A DNA stretch of 14,399 nt, taken from contig JAZNNB010000042.1 of the NCBI GenBank assembly GCA_045580025.1, positions 1 through 14,399 on the forward strand, read 5' to 3'. This DNA comes from SIG440 sp045580025 (GTDB taxonomy: Bacteria; Bacillota; Clostridia; Monoglobales; Monoglobaceae). Numbering within the stretch: position 1 is the stretch's first letter; each line of letters starts with the position of its first letter. Positions 1-7,299 of the stretch are shown in pieces. The translations under genes and the position numbers were made by a program. The notes beneath the pieces were generated by a model. The model was given only the letters and a program-made list of their open reading frames with translations. It did no database searches and was not told the DNA's origin.

Positions 1-354
1 AAGATATTTTTTTGCAAGTTCAACAACAGCTTGTCCCTTAGATGTTACGCTTTCATTTCTGTTGGGCATTTCGCCTTGAACGATTGTTATGTAATCAAGT
101 GAAACATATCCTTCTGTTCCATAATATGAAACCCTTGCCCAACCTGACTCAATCCATTTTACTGAAACGGTCTGTCCGTAAGGGAGCTGTGCAAGCACAG
201 CAGATGATGTAGTGGCGTTCTTGCGAAGATTAAGCAGTGACGCTGTAACAATGCCATATGATGAATTTCCTGTTGCCGACGCAAGCACAGACACCGCCGA
301 AAAAACTATAACACATGCGGTGATTACCGCAAGAATTCTTCTAAACTTAAACAA
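1..354 (-). CDS. Secreted SH3b-domain protein, probable NlpC/P60 cell-wall hydrolase (3' end outside window)
   Basis: An open frame without a stop runs from a TTG at 354 off the left edge, giving 118 visible residues. The start is chosen because GGAGG (363-367) lies 8 nt upstream; an in-frame GTG nine codons earlier lacks a well-placed ribosome binding site. Residues 1-27 form a signal peptide: basic FKFRR, a hydrophobic core, then an ASA-type cleavage region. Residues about 33-95 look like a bacterial SH3 (SH3b) domain, with LNLRKNATTSSAVLAQLPYG followed by a WARVSYYGTEGYVSLDYI-like stretch. The last visible residues, GQAVVELAKKYL, resemble the opening helix of NlpC/P60 peptidases, but the catalytic Cys and His would lie outside the window. 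A role in peptidoglycan hydrolysis is therefore inferred. An SH3b protein with another C-terminal domain remains possible. Confidence 0.8.
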   Translation of the reverse strand, partial: MFKFRRILAVITACVIVFSAVSVLASATGNSSYGIVTASLLNLRKNATTSSAVLAQLPYGQTVSVKWIESGWARVSYYGTEGYVSLDYITIVQGEMPNRNESVTSKGQAVVELAKKYL

Positions 355-433
355 AATTTTTACCTCCAAATTAGTCAGCACCTACGCTTTATTCCTTTTC
401 CTCTCTCCTTTCAAATCAAAATTATACATTATA

Positions 434-462
434 AGTATACATAATTTTTTCTTATTTGTCAA
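434..462 (-). promoter_or_regulatory. Sigma-A-type promoter for the SH3b/NlpC-like gene
   Basis: On the minus strand, TTGACA (462-457) is followed after exactly 17 nt by TATACT (439-434). The resulting 5' leader of about 70 nt is purine-rich and ends in the GGAGG of the TTG start. Nothing else coding was seen between 355 and the T-box promoter at 539. Confidence 0.75.
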
Positions 463-538
463 CCTTTTTAAAGAAATTGATTATGGGAAGTAAATACAAC
501 ATATAAAAATTTTGGGATATAAAAAGTTGACAAAAGCC

Positions 539-567
539 TTGACAACGGTCAAATATTGTGGTATTTT
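539..567 (+). promoter_or_regulatory. Promoter of the T-box / acyl-CoA synthetase transcript
   Basis: TTGACA at 539-544, a 17-nt spacer and TATTTT at 562-567, with a TGG (559-561) that acts as an extended -10. A second TTGACA at 527-532 has no -10 at a suitable distance. The predicted transcription start, about 574, lies just before the T-box stem I sequence. Confidence 0.7.
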
Positions 568-573
568 AATATA

Positions 574-868
574 AAATTGAATATAAATGCGTTGAAGAAG
601 AGTGCTGTGAGGGTAGGTTTTAGAGAGAAGCGGCGGTTGGTGAAAGCCGCAAAAACCGAATTCACGAGCTGTAGCTTCCGAGCAGAAAGGAAGAAAGTCA
701 AGGGAGACAAGTAGAACCTTTCCGTGTTTGCTACGTTAGTGCATAGGGCCTAAAAAAACAGAGGGTCTGAAGTGGCACCTGACAAATGGTGCAATTTGAG
801 TGGTACCGCGGGTAAGAAAAAAATTTTTCAGCTCGTCTCAAAGAATCTCCTTTGGGGCGACTTTTTTT
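574..868 (+). promoter_or_regulatory. T-box riboswitch leader, probable tRNA-Phe (UUC specifier)
   Basis: A tRNA-sensing transcription-attenuation leader. Stem I landmarks are present: the upper specifier-loop helix GGTTTT (616-621) with AAAACC (652-657), AGAGAG (622-627), a GGTTGGTG apical segment, and a loop-E-like GGTA (612-615) opposite GAA (658-660). The next triplet, TTC (661-663), is followed by A and sits in the specifier position, so it reads Phe. Stem III pairs GCACC (775-779) with GGTGC (788-792). The T-box core GAGTGGTACCGCGGG starts at 798. The antiterminator pairs TTTGAG (795-800) with CTCAAA (837-842) and GCGGG (808-812) with CTCGT (832-836). The bulge TGGT would pair with a tRNA 3' end ACCA, consistent with discriminator A of tRNA-Phe. 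The same CTCAAA is used by the terminator, so the two folds exclude each other. The T-box call is very secure; the amino acid is less so (about 0.7). Confidence 0.95.
833..868 (+). terminator. T-box intrinsic terminator
   Basis: An 11-bp stem (833-843 with 850-860, including two G-U pairs), a six-base AATCTC loop and a T7 run at 862-868. Its 5' arm overlaps the 3' strand of the antiterminator, as the T-box switch requires. It lies 29 nt before the downstream start codon. Confidence 0.93.
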
Positions 869-897
869 GTCTTGAAGGATTGTTAAGGAGGAAAACT

Positions 898-3186
898 ATG
901 AAAGATGAAATTATGACCGGTCTTGATTTTAAAATCAGCGAGGTTGCTGCCAGAATCAAAGAGCTTCGTCAAATCAGCGGCATTTCTGTTGAAACAATGG
1001 CAAAGCTTACCGGTGTTACACCCGAAAAATATATGGCTTGCGAAGAGGGTCAAAAAGACCTGAGCTTTGCATTTATTTATCGTTGCTCCCTTGCCTTCAA
1101 GGTCGGTGTTACTGACATTGTCGAAGGTGTCAGCTCAAATCTTAAGTCCTATACCGTTACACGTCTGGGCGAAGGCAGAAAAATTGAAGAAGCTCACGGT
1201 ATGGTTTATTACAATCTGGCATCAGCTTTCAAAAACCGTGTGTCAGAGCCCCTTTTTGTCGAGTGTGCTTATGACCCGTCAGCAGAACAACGTGATATAG
1301 AGCTCACCACACATACAGGTCAGGAACTTGATATCGTGATTTCAGGAACTCTCAAAATCCAGATTGGTTCTCACAGCGAAATCCTTTCAGCCGGCGACAC
1401 CATTTATTTTGACAGTTCAACGCCCCACGGTATGATTGCCGTTGGTGGAAAAGACTGCCAGTTTTATGCAATAGTATTAAACGGCAAAGAAACCGAAGAG
1501 CCCACCGGTACAGCTTTCATAAAGGAAAGCAAATATAAACCCCATCAGGAGTACAAGCGTGTTTATCACGATTTTATCGATACTGTTGAGGACGAAAAAG
1601 GCGCTCTTGTTTCAATCAGCTTCAAAAACGAAAACAAATTCAACTTTGCCTTTGACATTGTTGATGAAATTGCACGCCGCAAACCGGACAAGCTTGCTAT
1701 GGTGCACCTTGACAAAAACAAGGTTGAGCGCCGCTTCACCTTCACCGACTTTATGAAAGAATCAGCAAGATGTGCAAATTATTTTGAATCCTTGGGCATC
1801 AAGAAGGGCAGCAAGGTTATGATGGTGCTGAAGCGCCATTATCAATTCTGGATTGCCATTCTTGCTCTTAACAAAATCGGCGCAATCGCAATTCCTGCCT
1901 CAAATCTTCTTCAGGAACACGACTATGAATATCGTTATGAGGCAGCAGAAGTTGATGCCATCATCTGCAGCGCCGACGGCGACATTGCCAACCAGGCAGA
2001 GCTTGGCGCAAAAAATGCACCAAATCTTAAAGAAAAAATCATTGTTGGCGGCGAAAGAATGGGTTGGAGAAACTTTGACGAAGAATATAAAGCTTTCCCC
2101 GACACTTACGCTCGACGCACTGACTCGCCCTGTGGTGATGATGATATGCTTATGTATTTCACCTCAGGAACTACCGGAAACCCCAAAATGGCACTTCACA
2201 GTTGCAAGTACCCTCTTGGGCACTTCCACACAGCGAACTACTGGCATTGTGTTGACCCCGAGGGTCTTCACCTCACCATTTCCGATACCGGTTGGGCAAA
2301 GGCTGCATGGGGCAAGATTTATGGTCAGTGGCTTTGTGAGGCAGCACTTTTTGTTTATGACTTCGACCGCTTTGATGCAGCAGACATTCTGCCACTGTTT
2401 GCACAGTATAAAATAACAACTTTCTGTGCACCCCCCACAATGTACCGCATGATGATAAAAGAAGATATTTCAAAGTACGATATGTCCTCTGTTCAGCACG
2501 CCAATACCGCGGGCGAAGCACTTAACCCCGAGGTTTACAAGCAAATCGAAAACCTCTTGGGGCTCAAAATCATGGAGGGCTTTGGCCAGACCGAAACCAC
2601 CTGTCTTATTGGCAACCTCCACGGCAGAGAATACAAAATCGGAGCAATGGGCAAACCCGTTCCCCTTTATGATGTGGACATTGTTGACCCTGACGGAAAA
2701 AGCGTTGGTGTTGGTGAAAATGGTGAAATCGTTATCCGCACCTCCGAGAAAGTTCCCTGTGGACTCTTCAAGGGTTACTATAAGGACGAAGAAAAAACCG
2801 CTGAGGTTTGGCACGACGGTCTTTATCATACAGGCGACGTGGCATATAAAGACGAAGATGGTTTCTATTTCTATGTTGGAAGAATTGATGACGTTATCAA
2901 ATCATCAGGCTACCGCATAGGGCCTTTTGAAATCGAAAGCGTCATTATGGAGCTCCCCTACGTTGTGGAATGCGGCGTTTCAGCAGAGCCCGATGACATT
3001 CGCGGTCAGGTGGTAAAGGCAAGCATTGTTCTTACCCGCGGAACCGTTCCCAGCGAAGAGCTGAAAAAGGAAATCCAGAATTACGTAAAAGAACACACCG
3101 CTCCTTACAAATATCCAAGAATCGTGGTGTTCAGGGACGAACTTCCCAAAACCACCAGCGGAAAGATTATCCGTGCAAAGCTTTAA
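898..3186 (+). CDS. XRE-cupin-acyl-CoA synthetase (AMP-forming) fusion protein
   Basis: 762 residues. The start ATG at 898 follows AAGGAGG at ideal spacing; longer frames into the leader would begin inside the T-box. Residues about 13-76 form an XRE-type helix-turn-helix. Residues about 115-195 form a cupin with H139, E143, GD (166-167) and PH (176-177), as in XRE-cupin regulators. Residues about 218-762 form an ANL-superfamily acyl-CoA synthetase: P-loop YFTSGTTGNPK (420-430), DTGWAKAAWG (463-472, as in medium-chain acyl-CoA synthetases), GFGQTET (561-567), YHTGD (643-647), GRIDDVIK (661-668) and TTSGK with catalytic Lys756. The family converts acid + ATP + CoA to acyl-CoA + AMP + PPi. The substrate cannot be read from sequence. 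The apparent Phe T-box suggests phenylacetate or a related precursor. HTH-cupin regulators are usually separate proteins, so fusion to the enzyme suggests self-regulation or ligand-linked control; this is inference. Confidence 0.93.
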   Translation: MKDEIMTGLDFKISEVAARIKELRQISGISVETMAKLTGVTPEKYMACEEGQKDLSFAFIYRCSLAFKVGVTDIVEGVSSNLKSYTVTRLGEGRKIEEAHGMVYYNLASAFKNRVSEPLFVECAYDPSAEQRDIELTTHTGQELDIVISGTLKIQIGSHSEILSAGDTIYFDSSTPHGMIAVGGKDCQFYAIVLNGKETEEPTGTAFIKESKYKPHQEYKRVYHDFIDTVEDEKGALVSISFKNENKFNFAFDIVDEIARRKPDKLAMVHLDKNKVERRFTFTDFMKESARCANYFESLGIKKGSKVMMVLKRHYQFWIAILALNKIGAIAIPASNLLQEHDYEYRYEAAEVDAIICSADGDIANQAELGAKNAPNLKEKIIVGGERMGWRNFDEEYKAFPDTYARRTDSPCGDDDMLMYFTSGTTGNPKMALHSCKYPLGHFHTANYWHCVDPEGLHLTISDTGWAKAAWGKIYGQWLCEAALFVYDFDRFDAADILPLFAQYKITTFCAPPTMYRMMIKEDISKYDMSSVQHANTAGEALNPEVYKQIENLLGLKIMEGFGQTETTCLIGNLHGREYKIGAMGKPVPLYDVDIVDPDGKSVGVGENGEIVIRTSEKVPCGLFKGYYKDEEKTAEVWHDGLYHTGDVAYKDEDGFYFYVGRIDDVIKSSGYRIGPFEIESVIMELPYVVECGVSAEPDDIRGQVVKASIVLTRGTVPSEELKKEIQNYVKEHTAPYKYPRIVVFRDELPKTTSGKIIRAKL

Positions 3187-3193
3187 AAACTTT

Positions 3194-3228
3194 TCCCCCG
3201 TTTCAAAAACGGGGGATTTTTATTTTTT
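3194..3228 (+). terminator. Rho-independent terminator after the acyl-CoA synthetase
   Basis: CCCCCGTTT (3195-3203) pairs with AAACGGGGG (3207-3215) around a CAA loop, extended by a flanking T-A pair and followed by a T-rich tract to 3228. It starts 7 nt after the stop codon, so the T-box transcript appears to be monocistronic. Confidence 0.93.
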
Positions 3229-3247
3229 CAATCTTTTAAAAACGGTG

Positions 3248-3276
3248 TTGTATATTTGGGACTCGTATGTTATAAT
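3248..3276 (+). promoter_or_regulatory. Promoter for the ygjV-like / DUF1385 / prmC cluster
   Basis: TTGTAT at 3248-3253, a 17-nt spacer and a perfect TATAAT at 3271-3276 preceded by TGT (extended -10). The predicted start, about 3283, lies 50 nt before the ATG at 3335, which supports that start over longer readings of the frame. Confidence 0.8.
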
Positions 3277-3334
3277 GAGATGTAGTTGTTCTTTATATGA
3301 ACTTTTTAGGATTTTTTCAAAGCGAGGACACTAT

Positions 3335-3874
3335 ATGTATTTACTAGCTCAAATAATCGGGATACTTGGTGTATCAACATTCCTTTTAAGCTATCAGCTG
3401 AAAAAAAGAAAAAGTATAATTCTGGTCAATGCAATATCAAGCGTTCTATATGTTCTTCAATATATTATGCTGGGTGCATTTGAAGGCGCTGCCCTTGACA
3501 TTTTGGCAACCGTTTCAACCGTTGCCGCACACAACAAGGACAAAGGCTTTATTGCAAGACACACCAAACTTGTCATCACCATTTTGACTCTGTCATTTCT
3601 TGTTGCAGGAATGCTTCTTTATAGGAATATCTTCAGCTTGTGTTCTATCATTGGTGCAATTCTTCAAAACAGTGCATTCTGGATAACAAAGGAAAAGCTA
3701 TTAAGACGCGTTTCTTTTGCAGCGTCACCGTTTTGGCTTATATATAATCTGACAAGCGGCGCATATGGTTCCGCAATAGGCAGTGCCCTCAGCATAGTGT
3801 CAATCGGTGTTGCAATCTTTCGATATGATATATTGGGAGATAATCCCCCAAAAGATATAACTGAAACAGCATAA
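3335..3874 (+). CDS. YgjV-family inner-membrane protein
   Basis: 179 residues, mostly hydrophobic, with about five to six membrane segments (roughly 4-19, 28-48, 50-66, 78-95, 99-117 and 128-165). The N-terminal pattern, with GILGVSTFLLSYQ followed by a KKRKSI loop and then a VNAISSVLYVLQY helix, matches the YgjV (Imp-YgjV) family, whose function is not established. The ATG at 3335 is chosen because GAGGA lies about 8 nt upstream and a strong promoter lies within the longer open frame, which would otherwise start inside the previous gene's terminator region. The next gene starts 37 nt downstream without a terminator, so co-transcription is likely. The C-terminal tail (about 165-179) is hydrophilic. 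Confidence 0.85.
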   Translation: MYLLAQIIGILGVSTFLLSYQLKKRKSIILVNAISSVLYVLQYIMLGAFEGAALDILATVSTVAAHNKDKGFIARHTKLVITILTLSFLVAGMLLYRNIFSLCSIIGAILQNSAFWITKEKLLRRVSFAASPFWLIYNLTSGAYGSAIGSALSIVSIGVAIFRYDILGDNPPKDITETA

Positions 3875-3880
3875 AAAATT
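3862..3880 (+). repeat. 19-nt direct repeat, copy 1
   Basis: TGAAACAGCATAAAAAATT spans the stop codon of the ygjV-like gene and encodes the last residues ETA. The identical 19 bases occur at 7425-7443, across the stop codon of the 45-codon ORF. Confidence 0.6.
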
Positions 3881-3911
3881 CAAATTCAACTTGAAAGAGC
3901 AGGTGTTTTAT

Positions 3912-4880
3912 GTGCGCAAATCGGCTTGCGAAAAGAAAAAATCCCTCAAAACCTCTATCGGCGGACAAGCAGTGATTGAGGGTGTTATGATGCGTGGTCC
4001 TCACAAAATTGCAACGGCGGTAAGAAAGCCCGACGGTGAGATTATTGTTGATGAAAAACCCATCGGAGAGGGAAGAAAAAACAAATTTTTCAAACTACCC
4101 ATAATTCGTGGCTGCATTAACTTTTTCGACTCAATGATTGTCGGCATCAAGGCTCTTATGTTTTCTGCCAAATTTTTCGAGGTAGACGAGGACGGAAATC
4201 AACTTGAAGAGGAGCCTGGTAAATTTGAAAAATGGCTGAATGAAAAGCTCGGCTCAGAAAAAGCAACCGAAGTTGTTATCTACGTTGCAGTATGTCTTTC
4301 TCTGCTCTTGAGCGTAGGTCTTTTTATTTTGCTCCCGGCTATTCTTGTGGGCTTTTTAAAAGGTTTAATCAAAAACCACATTCTTCTGACACTTTCAGAG
4401 GGCGTTGTAAGAATAAGCATATTTGTCATCTATATAGCCTTGGTATCAAAGACCGAGGACATCAAACGTGTTTTTATGTATCACGGTGCAGAGCACAAAT
4501 CCATTCACTGCTTTGAAAGTGGTGAAGAACTTACAGTTGAAAACGTTCGCAAACATTCACGTCTCCATCCCAGATGTGGCACAAGCTTTTTGCTGATTGT
4601 TATGGTAATAAGCATCATTATTTTTTCCTTTATTTCCTGGAATAGTCCCCTCATTCGTCTGGTCCTAAGGCTTGCTCTTCTCCCCGTTGTAGCAGGTATT
4701 TCGTATGAAATTATCAAATTTGCCGGACGGCACGACAATCTCCTTACAAGAATTATCAGCGCCCCTGGAAAGTGGTTTCAGTATATAACAACCAACGAAC
4801 CTGATGACAGCCAGATCGAAGTGGCAATTTTGTCCCTGAAGGCTGTTATTCCGGAAAACACGGAAGATGCGAAATGGTAA
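3912..4880 (+). CDS. DUF1385 family integral membrane protein
   Basis: 322 residues from a GTG start preceded by a weak GAGCAGG 8 nt upstream. An in-frame TTG at 3891 has no visible ribosome binding site, so the exact start is uncertain. The conserved N-terminal signature GGQAVIEGVMMRGP (17-30), YHGAEHKSIHCFE (190-202) and HPRCGTSF (219-226) identify DUF1385. There are about four membrane segments (roughly 121-150, 163-179, 225-243 and 248-270). The His/Glu/Cys-rich motifs lie next to the membrane segments and could bind a metal or form an active site, but the family has no settled function. In many Firmicutes this gene sits directly upstream of prmC. Here its last 7 bases overlap the prmC start, so the two are translationally coupled. 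Confidence 0.92.
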   Translation: MRKSACEKKKSLKTSIGGQAVIEGVMMRGPHKIATAVRKPDGEIIVDEKPIGEGRKNKFFKLPIIRGCINFFDSMIVGIKALMFSAKFFEVDEDGNQLEEEPGKFEKWLNEKLGSEKATEVVIYVAVCLSLLLSVGLFILLPAILVGFLKGLIKNHILLTLSEGVVRISIFVIYIALVSKTEDIKRVFMYHGAEHKSIHCFESGEELTVENVRKHSRLHPRCGTSFLLIVMVISIIIFSFISWNSPLIRLVLRLALLPVVAGISYEIIKFAGRHDNLLTRIISAPGKWFQYITTNEPDDSQIEVAILSLKAVIPENTEDAKW

Positions 4881-5719
4881 AAATAAAAGAACTCAGAAAA
4901 AATGCGTTAAAAGCGCTTGAACAAACAAAAAGCGACAGCCCTTTGGCTGATATTGATTATCTGCTTCTTCACCTGCTCCATTTTTCACGTGAAGATTTGA
5001 TTTTGGGCGACAAAACCCTTGACAGCCATCAAGTGCAGCTTTTTGATAGCGCCCTCACAGAACTTAAAAAAGGTGTCCCTGTCCAGTATACAGCAGGTGG
5101 CTGTGAATTTATGTCCCTTTGGTTCGAGACAAGCAAAAGTACACTTGTCCCAAGGGCAGATACCGAGACTTTGGTTGAGCTTATAATCGAAAAGTATAAA
5201 AATAAAGGTCCGCTGAACATCCTTGACATCGGCACAGGTACAGGATGCATAGCCATAAGCCTTGCACATTTTCTGCCGGAGGCAAGGGTCTTTGGAATTG
5301 ATATTTCACCCAAAGCGTTGGAAACCGCAGAAAATAACGCCAAAAACTTAGGTGTTGCTGACCGTTCCAGTTTTTTTCAGTGGGATATACTCAAGGGTTT
5401 CCCTGATTTGCCCGCAGAAATGGATATTATTGTGTCAAACCCTCCCTATATTCCAGATGCAGATATTTTATTTCTTTCCGAAAAAGTAAAAGACTTTGAA
5501 CCCATTTCTGCCTTAGCAGGCGGAACTGATGGGCTTCATTTTTATCGGAATATAACCGAAAACGTAAAGCTCGCAAAAAATGGATGTCTCGCTTTTGAGG
5601 TGGGGATAAATCAGGCAGAAGACGTCGCCTCCATAATGGAAAAACGCTTTTCCCAAATAAAAACGGAAAAGGATTTAAACGGAATTGATCGTGTTGTCTG
5701 GGGGATTTTAAAAGACTGA
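4874..5719 (+). CDS. prmC: Peptide chain release factor N5-glutamine methyltransferase
   Basis: 281 residues, normal length for PrmC/HemK. It methylates the glutamine of the GGQ motif in release factors RF1 and RF2, using S-adenosylmethionine, to improve translation termination. An N-terminal helical substrate-binding domain (about 1-80) precedes a Rossmann methyltransferase domain. The SAM-binding loop is LDIGTGTGCIA (117-127) and the catalytic NPPY is at 189-192. VPRADTE (92-98) matches the family's VPRPDTE with Pro to Ala. The ATG overlaps the end of the DUF1385 gene in another frame. The release factor gene prfA, a common neighbour of prmC, is absent; rsmE follows instead. Confidence 0.96.
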   Translation: MVKIKELRKNALKALEQTKSDSPLADIDYLLLHLLHFSREDLILGDKTLDSHQVQLFDSALTELKKGVPVQYTAGGCEFMSLWFETSKSTLVPRADTETLVELIIEKYKNKGPLNILDIGTGTGCIAISLAHFLPEARVFGIDISPKALETAENNAKNLGVADRSSFFQWDILKGFPDLPAEMDIIVSNPPYIPDADILFLSEKVKDFEPISALAGGTDGLHFYRNITENVKLAKNGCLAFEVGINQAEDVASIMEKRFSQIKTEKDLNGIDRVVWGILKD

Positions 5720-5753
5720 CCGCAAAAACACTCCTTAAAATACAAAATAAGAC

Positions 5754-5782
5754 TTGAAATTCCTGAGCGTTTGTGTTAAAAT
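5754..5782 (+). promoter_or_regulatory. Promoter for rsmE and the downstream membrane gene
   Basis: TTGAAA at 5754-5759, a 17-nt spacer and TAAAAT at 5777-5782 with an extended -10 TGT. It lies in the 110-nt gap after prmC, where no terminator hairpin is evident, so readthrough from prmC is also possible. Confidence 0.75.
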
Positions 5783-5829
5783 GTTATTCAAGTGTGATAC
5801 TCTTTTCGGTTAGGAGAGGATATTTGCTT

Positions 5830-6576
5830 ATGCGAAGATTTTTCACAGAGCCAAATTTCATAAAGGACGGCATTGCCGAAATTTTTGAAGATTCAAAGCA
5901 TATTGAAAAAGTTCTGAGAATGAACATCGGAGACTTCATTTTGGTCTTTGACGGCACAGGCACCGAATACGTGGCAAAACTTGTTTCTATCGAGAAAAAC
6001 CTTTGCCGTGCCGAAATCATAAAAAGCCAAAAATCTTCTTCTGAGCCAAAGATCAGCGTTTCGCTTTTTCAAGGTCTTCCTAAATCCGGAAAGATGGAAA
6101 CCATAATTCAAAAAGCCGTTGAGCTTGGAGTGTATGAAATTTTTCCTATTATAATGGACCGATGCGTTGTTCAAATAAAAAATAAGGCAGCGGGTGAGGA
6201 AAAAGCCAGCCGCTGGAATAAAGTTTCTCTGGAAGCTTCAAAACAGTGTGGTCGCGGCATTGTTCCCAAAGTTTATCCGCCCATCACCTTTGACGAAGCA
6301 ATAAGAAAGCTTGGCGAGTTTGAGGTTTCGCTTATGCCTTATGAAGAGCTTGGTCACCAAGGTCTTTATGGGCTTAAAGAAATTTTGACAAATCAATCCT
6401 CTGCCAAAACCTTTGGTTTGATTGTGGGCCCTGAGGGAGGATTTTCTGACAGCGAAGCAAAAAAGGCTCTGGATGCCAAAATTAACACCTTTGGATTAGG
6501 GAAGAGAATTCTTCGTACTGAAACTGTGGCAAGCGCCGTTATTCCGGTGATTATGTATCAACGTGACGAGTTTTAG
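5830..6576 (+). CDS. rsmE: 16S rRNA (uracil1498-N3)-methyltransferase
   Basis: 248 residues, typical for RsmE. It methylates N3 of U1498 in 16S rRNA of the small ribosomal subunit, using SAM. An N-terminal PUA-like RNA-binding part (about 1-70) precedes the SPOUT methyltransferase domain. KMETIIQKAVELGV (88-101), GPEGGF (200-205) and LGKRILRTETVASAV (223-237) are the conserved family motifs; the last two form the SAM-binding trefoil knot. The ATG at 5830 is preceded by GGAGAGGA (5813-5820). Upstream in-frame residues fall inside the promoter and are not coding. It probably shares a transcript with the membrane protein gene 37 nt downstream. Confidence 0.95.
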   Translation: MRRFFTEPNFIKDGIAEIFEDSKHIEKVLRMNIGDFILVFDGTGTEYVAKLVSIEKNLCRAEIIKSQKSSSEPKISVSLFQGLPKSGKMETIIQKAVELGVYEIFPIIMDRCVVQIKNKAAGEEKASRWNKVSLEASKQCGRGIVPKVYPPITFDEAIRKLGEFEVSLMPYEELGHQGLYGLKEILTNQSSAKTFGLIVGPEGGFSDSEAKKALDAKINTFGLGKRILRTETVASAVIPVIMYQRDEF

Positions 6577-6613
6577 TTCTCAAATAATATAGATAGAAAG
6601 GTCTTGATAACTG

Positions 6614-7102
6614 ATGTCAGCAGCAAAAAATCAAAATATAAAAAGACAAAAAAGAATGGAAAAACGCGCAAAAATTGATAAGGCTACAAACCGCTTTATG
6701 ATAAACCTTTCCTGGGGTCTTCTTGGCATTTTGTGCCTGAGATTTGTGGAAAATGGTTTCCTGGGAAGCGCTGCCGCATCAATGCCCACTGTTATGAAAG
6801 TTTTTGCCGGTGTTTTTGCAGCTATTGCAATCGCTCTGGCAGTATGCGGAAAGTACCGTGTTTTCAAAAATACATCCCGCACCTTTGATTATTCAATTTT
6901 TGCGGCGGTTGTATGTGTGGTTTCTCTTTTCATCGGCTTTTATGCCCCAATCCGCCTTTTCCTTGGCAGTATCTTTAAAGGGCTTTTAAACGTTGACTCT
7001 CGCTGGTGGATTTCAAGAGGTCCTATTACATTGATTGTTGCCTATTTGATTATTGATTTTATTTGGATTGCTTTCAAAATCGCAAAAGTCGAACATAAAT
7101 AA
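6614..7102 (+). CDS. Small four-helix membrane protein of unknown function
   Basis: 162 residues with no family recognised. A strongly basic N-terminus (1-27, many Lys and Arg) is followed by about four hydrophobic segments: 28-48, 58-79, 92-118 and 136-156. The ATG at 6614 has AGAAAGG about 12 nt upstream, a long spacing, but stop codons in the same frame (TGA TAA) lie immediately upstream, so no longer start is possible. It follows rsmE by 37 nt and is closed by a strong terminator, making it the last gene of the rsmE transcript. The basic N-tail suggests the N-terminus stays in the cytoplasm. No catalytic motif is visible. Confidence 0.75.
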   Translation: MSAAKNQNIKRQKRMEKRAKIDKATNRFMINLSWGLLGILCLRFVENGFLGSAAASMPTVMKVFAGVFAAIAIALAVCGKYRVFKNTSRTFDYSIFAAVVCVVSLFIGFYAPIRLFLGSIFKGLLNVDSRWWISRGPITLIVAYLIIDFIWIAFKIAKVEHK

Positions 7103-7122
7103 ATTTTAAATTTTGAAAATTT

Positions 7123-7155
7123 AACCCCCGCAAATTTGTTGTTTGCGGGGGTTTT
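7123..7155 (+). terminator. Terminator after the rsmE-membrane protein unit
   Basis: A perfect 12-bp stem, AACCCCCGCAAA (7123-7134) with its complement at 7142-7153, and a 7-nt loop. The following T tract is short (TTTTGG), with a longer T run further on. The A/T flanks make it possibly active in both directions. Confidence 0.9.
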
Positions 7156-7299
7156 GGTATGTTTTTTTACTTTTTCCCAAGACTTCTTTTTTCTCTTTTA
7201 AAGCACACCTTTGCCATATAAGCTTAGTCGCCCCATAGTTTTTACAGGATAACTCTTTTCTGAATGCACAAACTAAGTTTGAGAAAGGAGCTTTAAAAA

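Noticed and set aside
212..493. Plus-strand 93-codon ORF
   Set aside because: It lies antisense to the SH3b gene and its promoter, with no ribosome binding site and a low-complexity translation.
659..662. Alternative specifier triplet ATT (Ile), one base upstream of TTC
   Set aside because: It would break the GAA of the loop-E-like motif and place C after the codon. TTC keeps GAA intact and is followed by the expected A. It is not excluded without a structural alignment.
772..897. N-terminal extension of the acyl-CoA synthetase starting at a GTG at 772
   Set aside because: This stretch is T-box stem III, the antiterminator and the terminator. The ATG at 898 has a near-perfect ribosome binding site.
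3891..3911. TTG at 3891 as the start of the DUF1385 gene
   Set aside because: There is no Shine-Dalgarno sequence before it, while the GTG at 3912 has a weak one. Kept only as an alternative.
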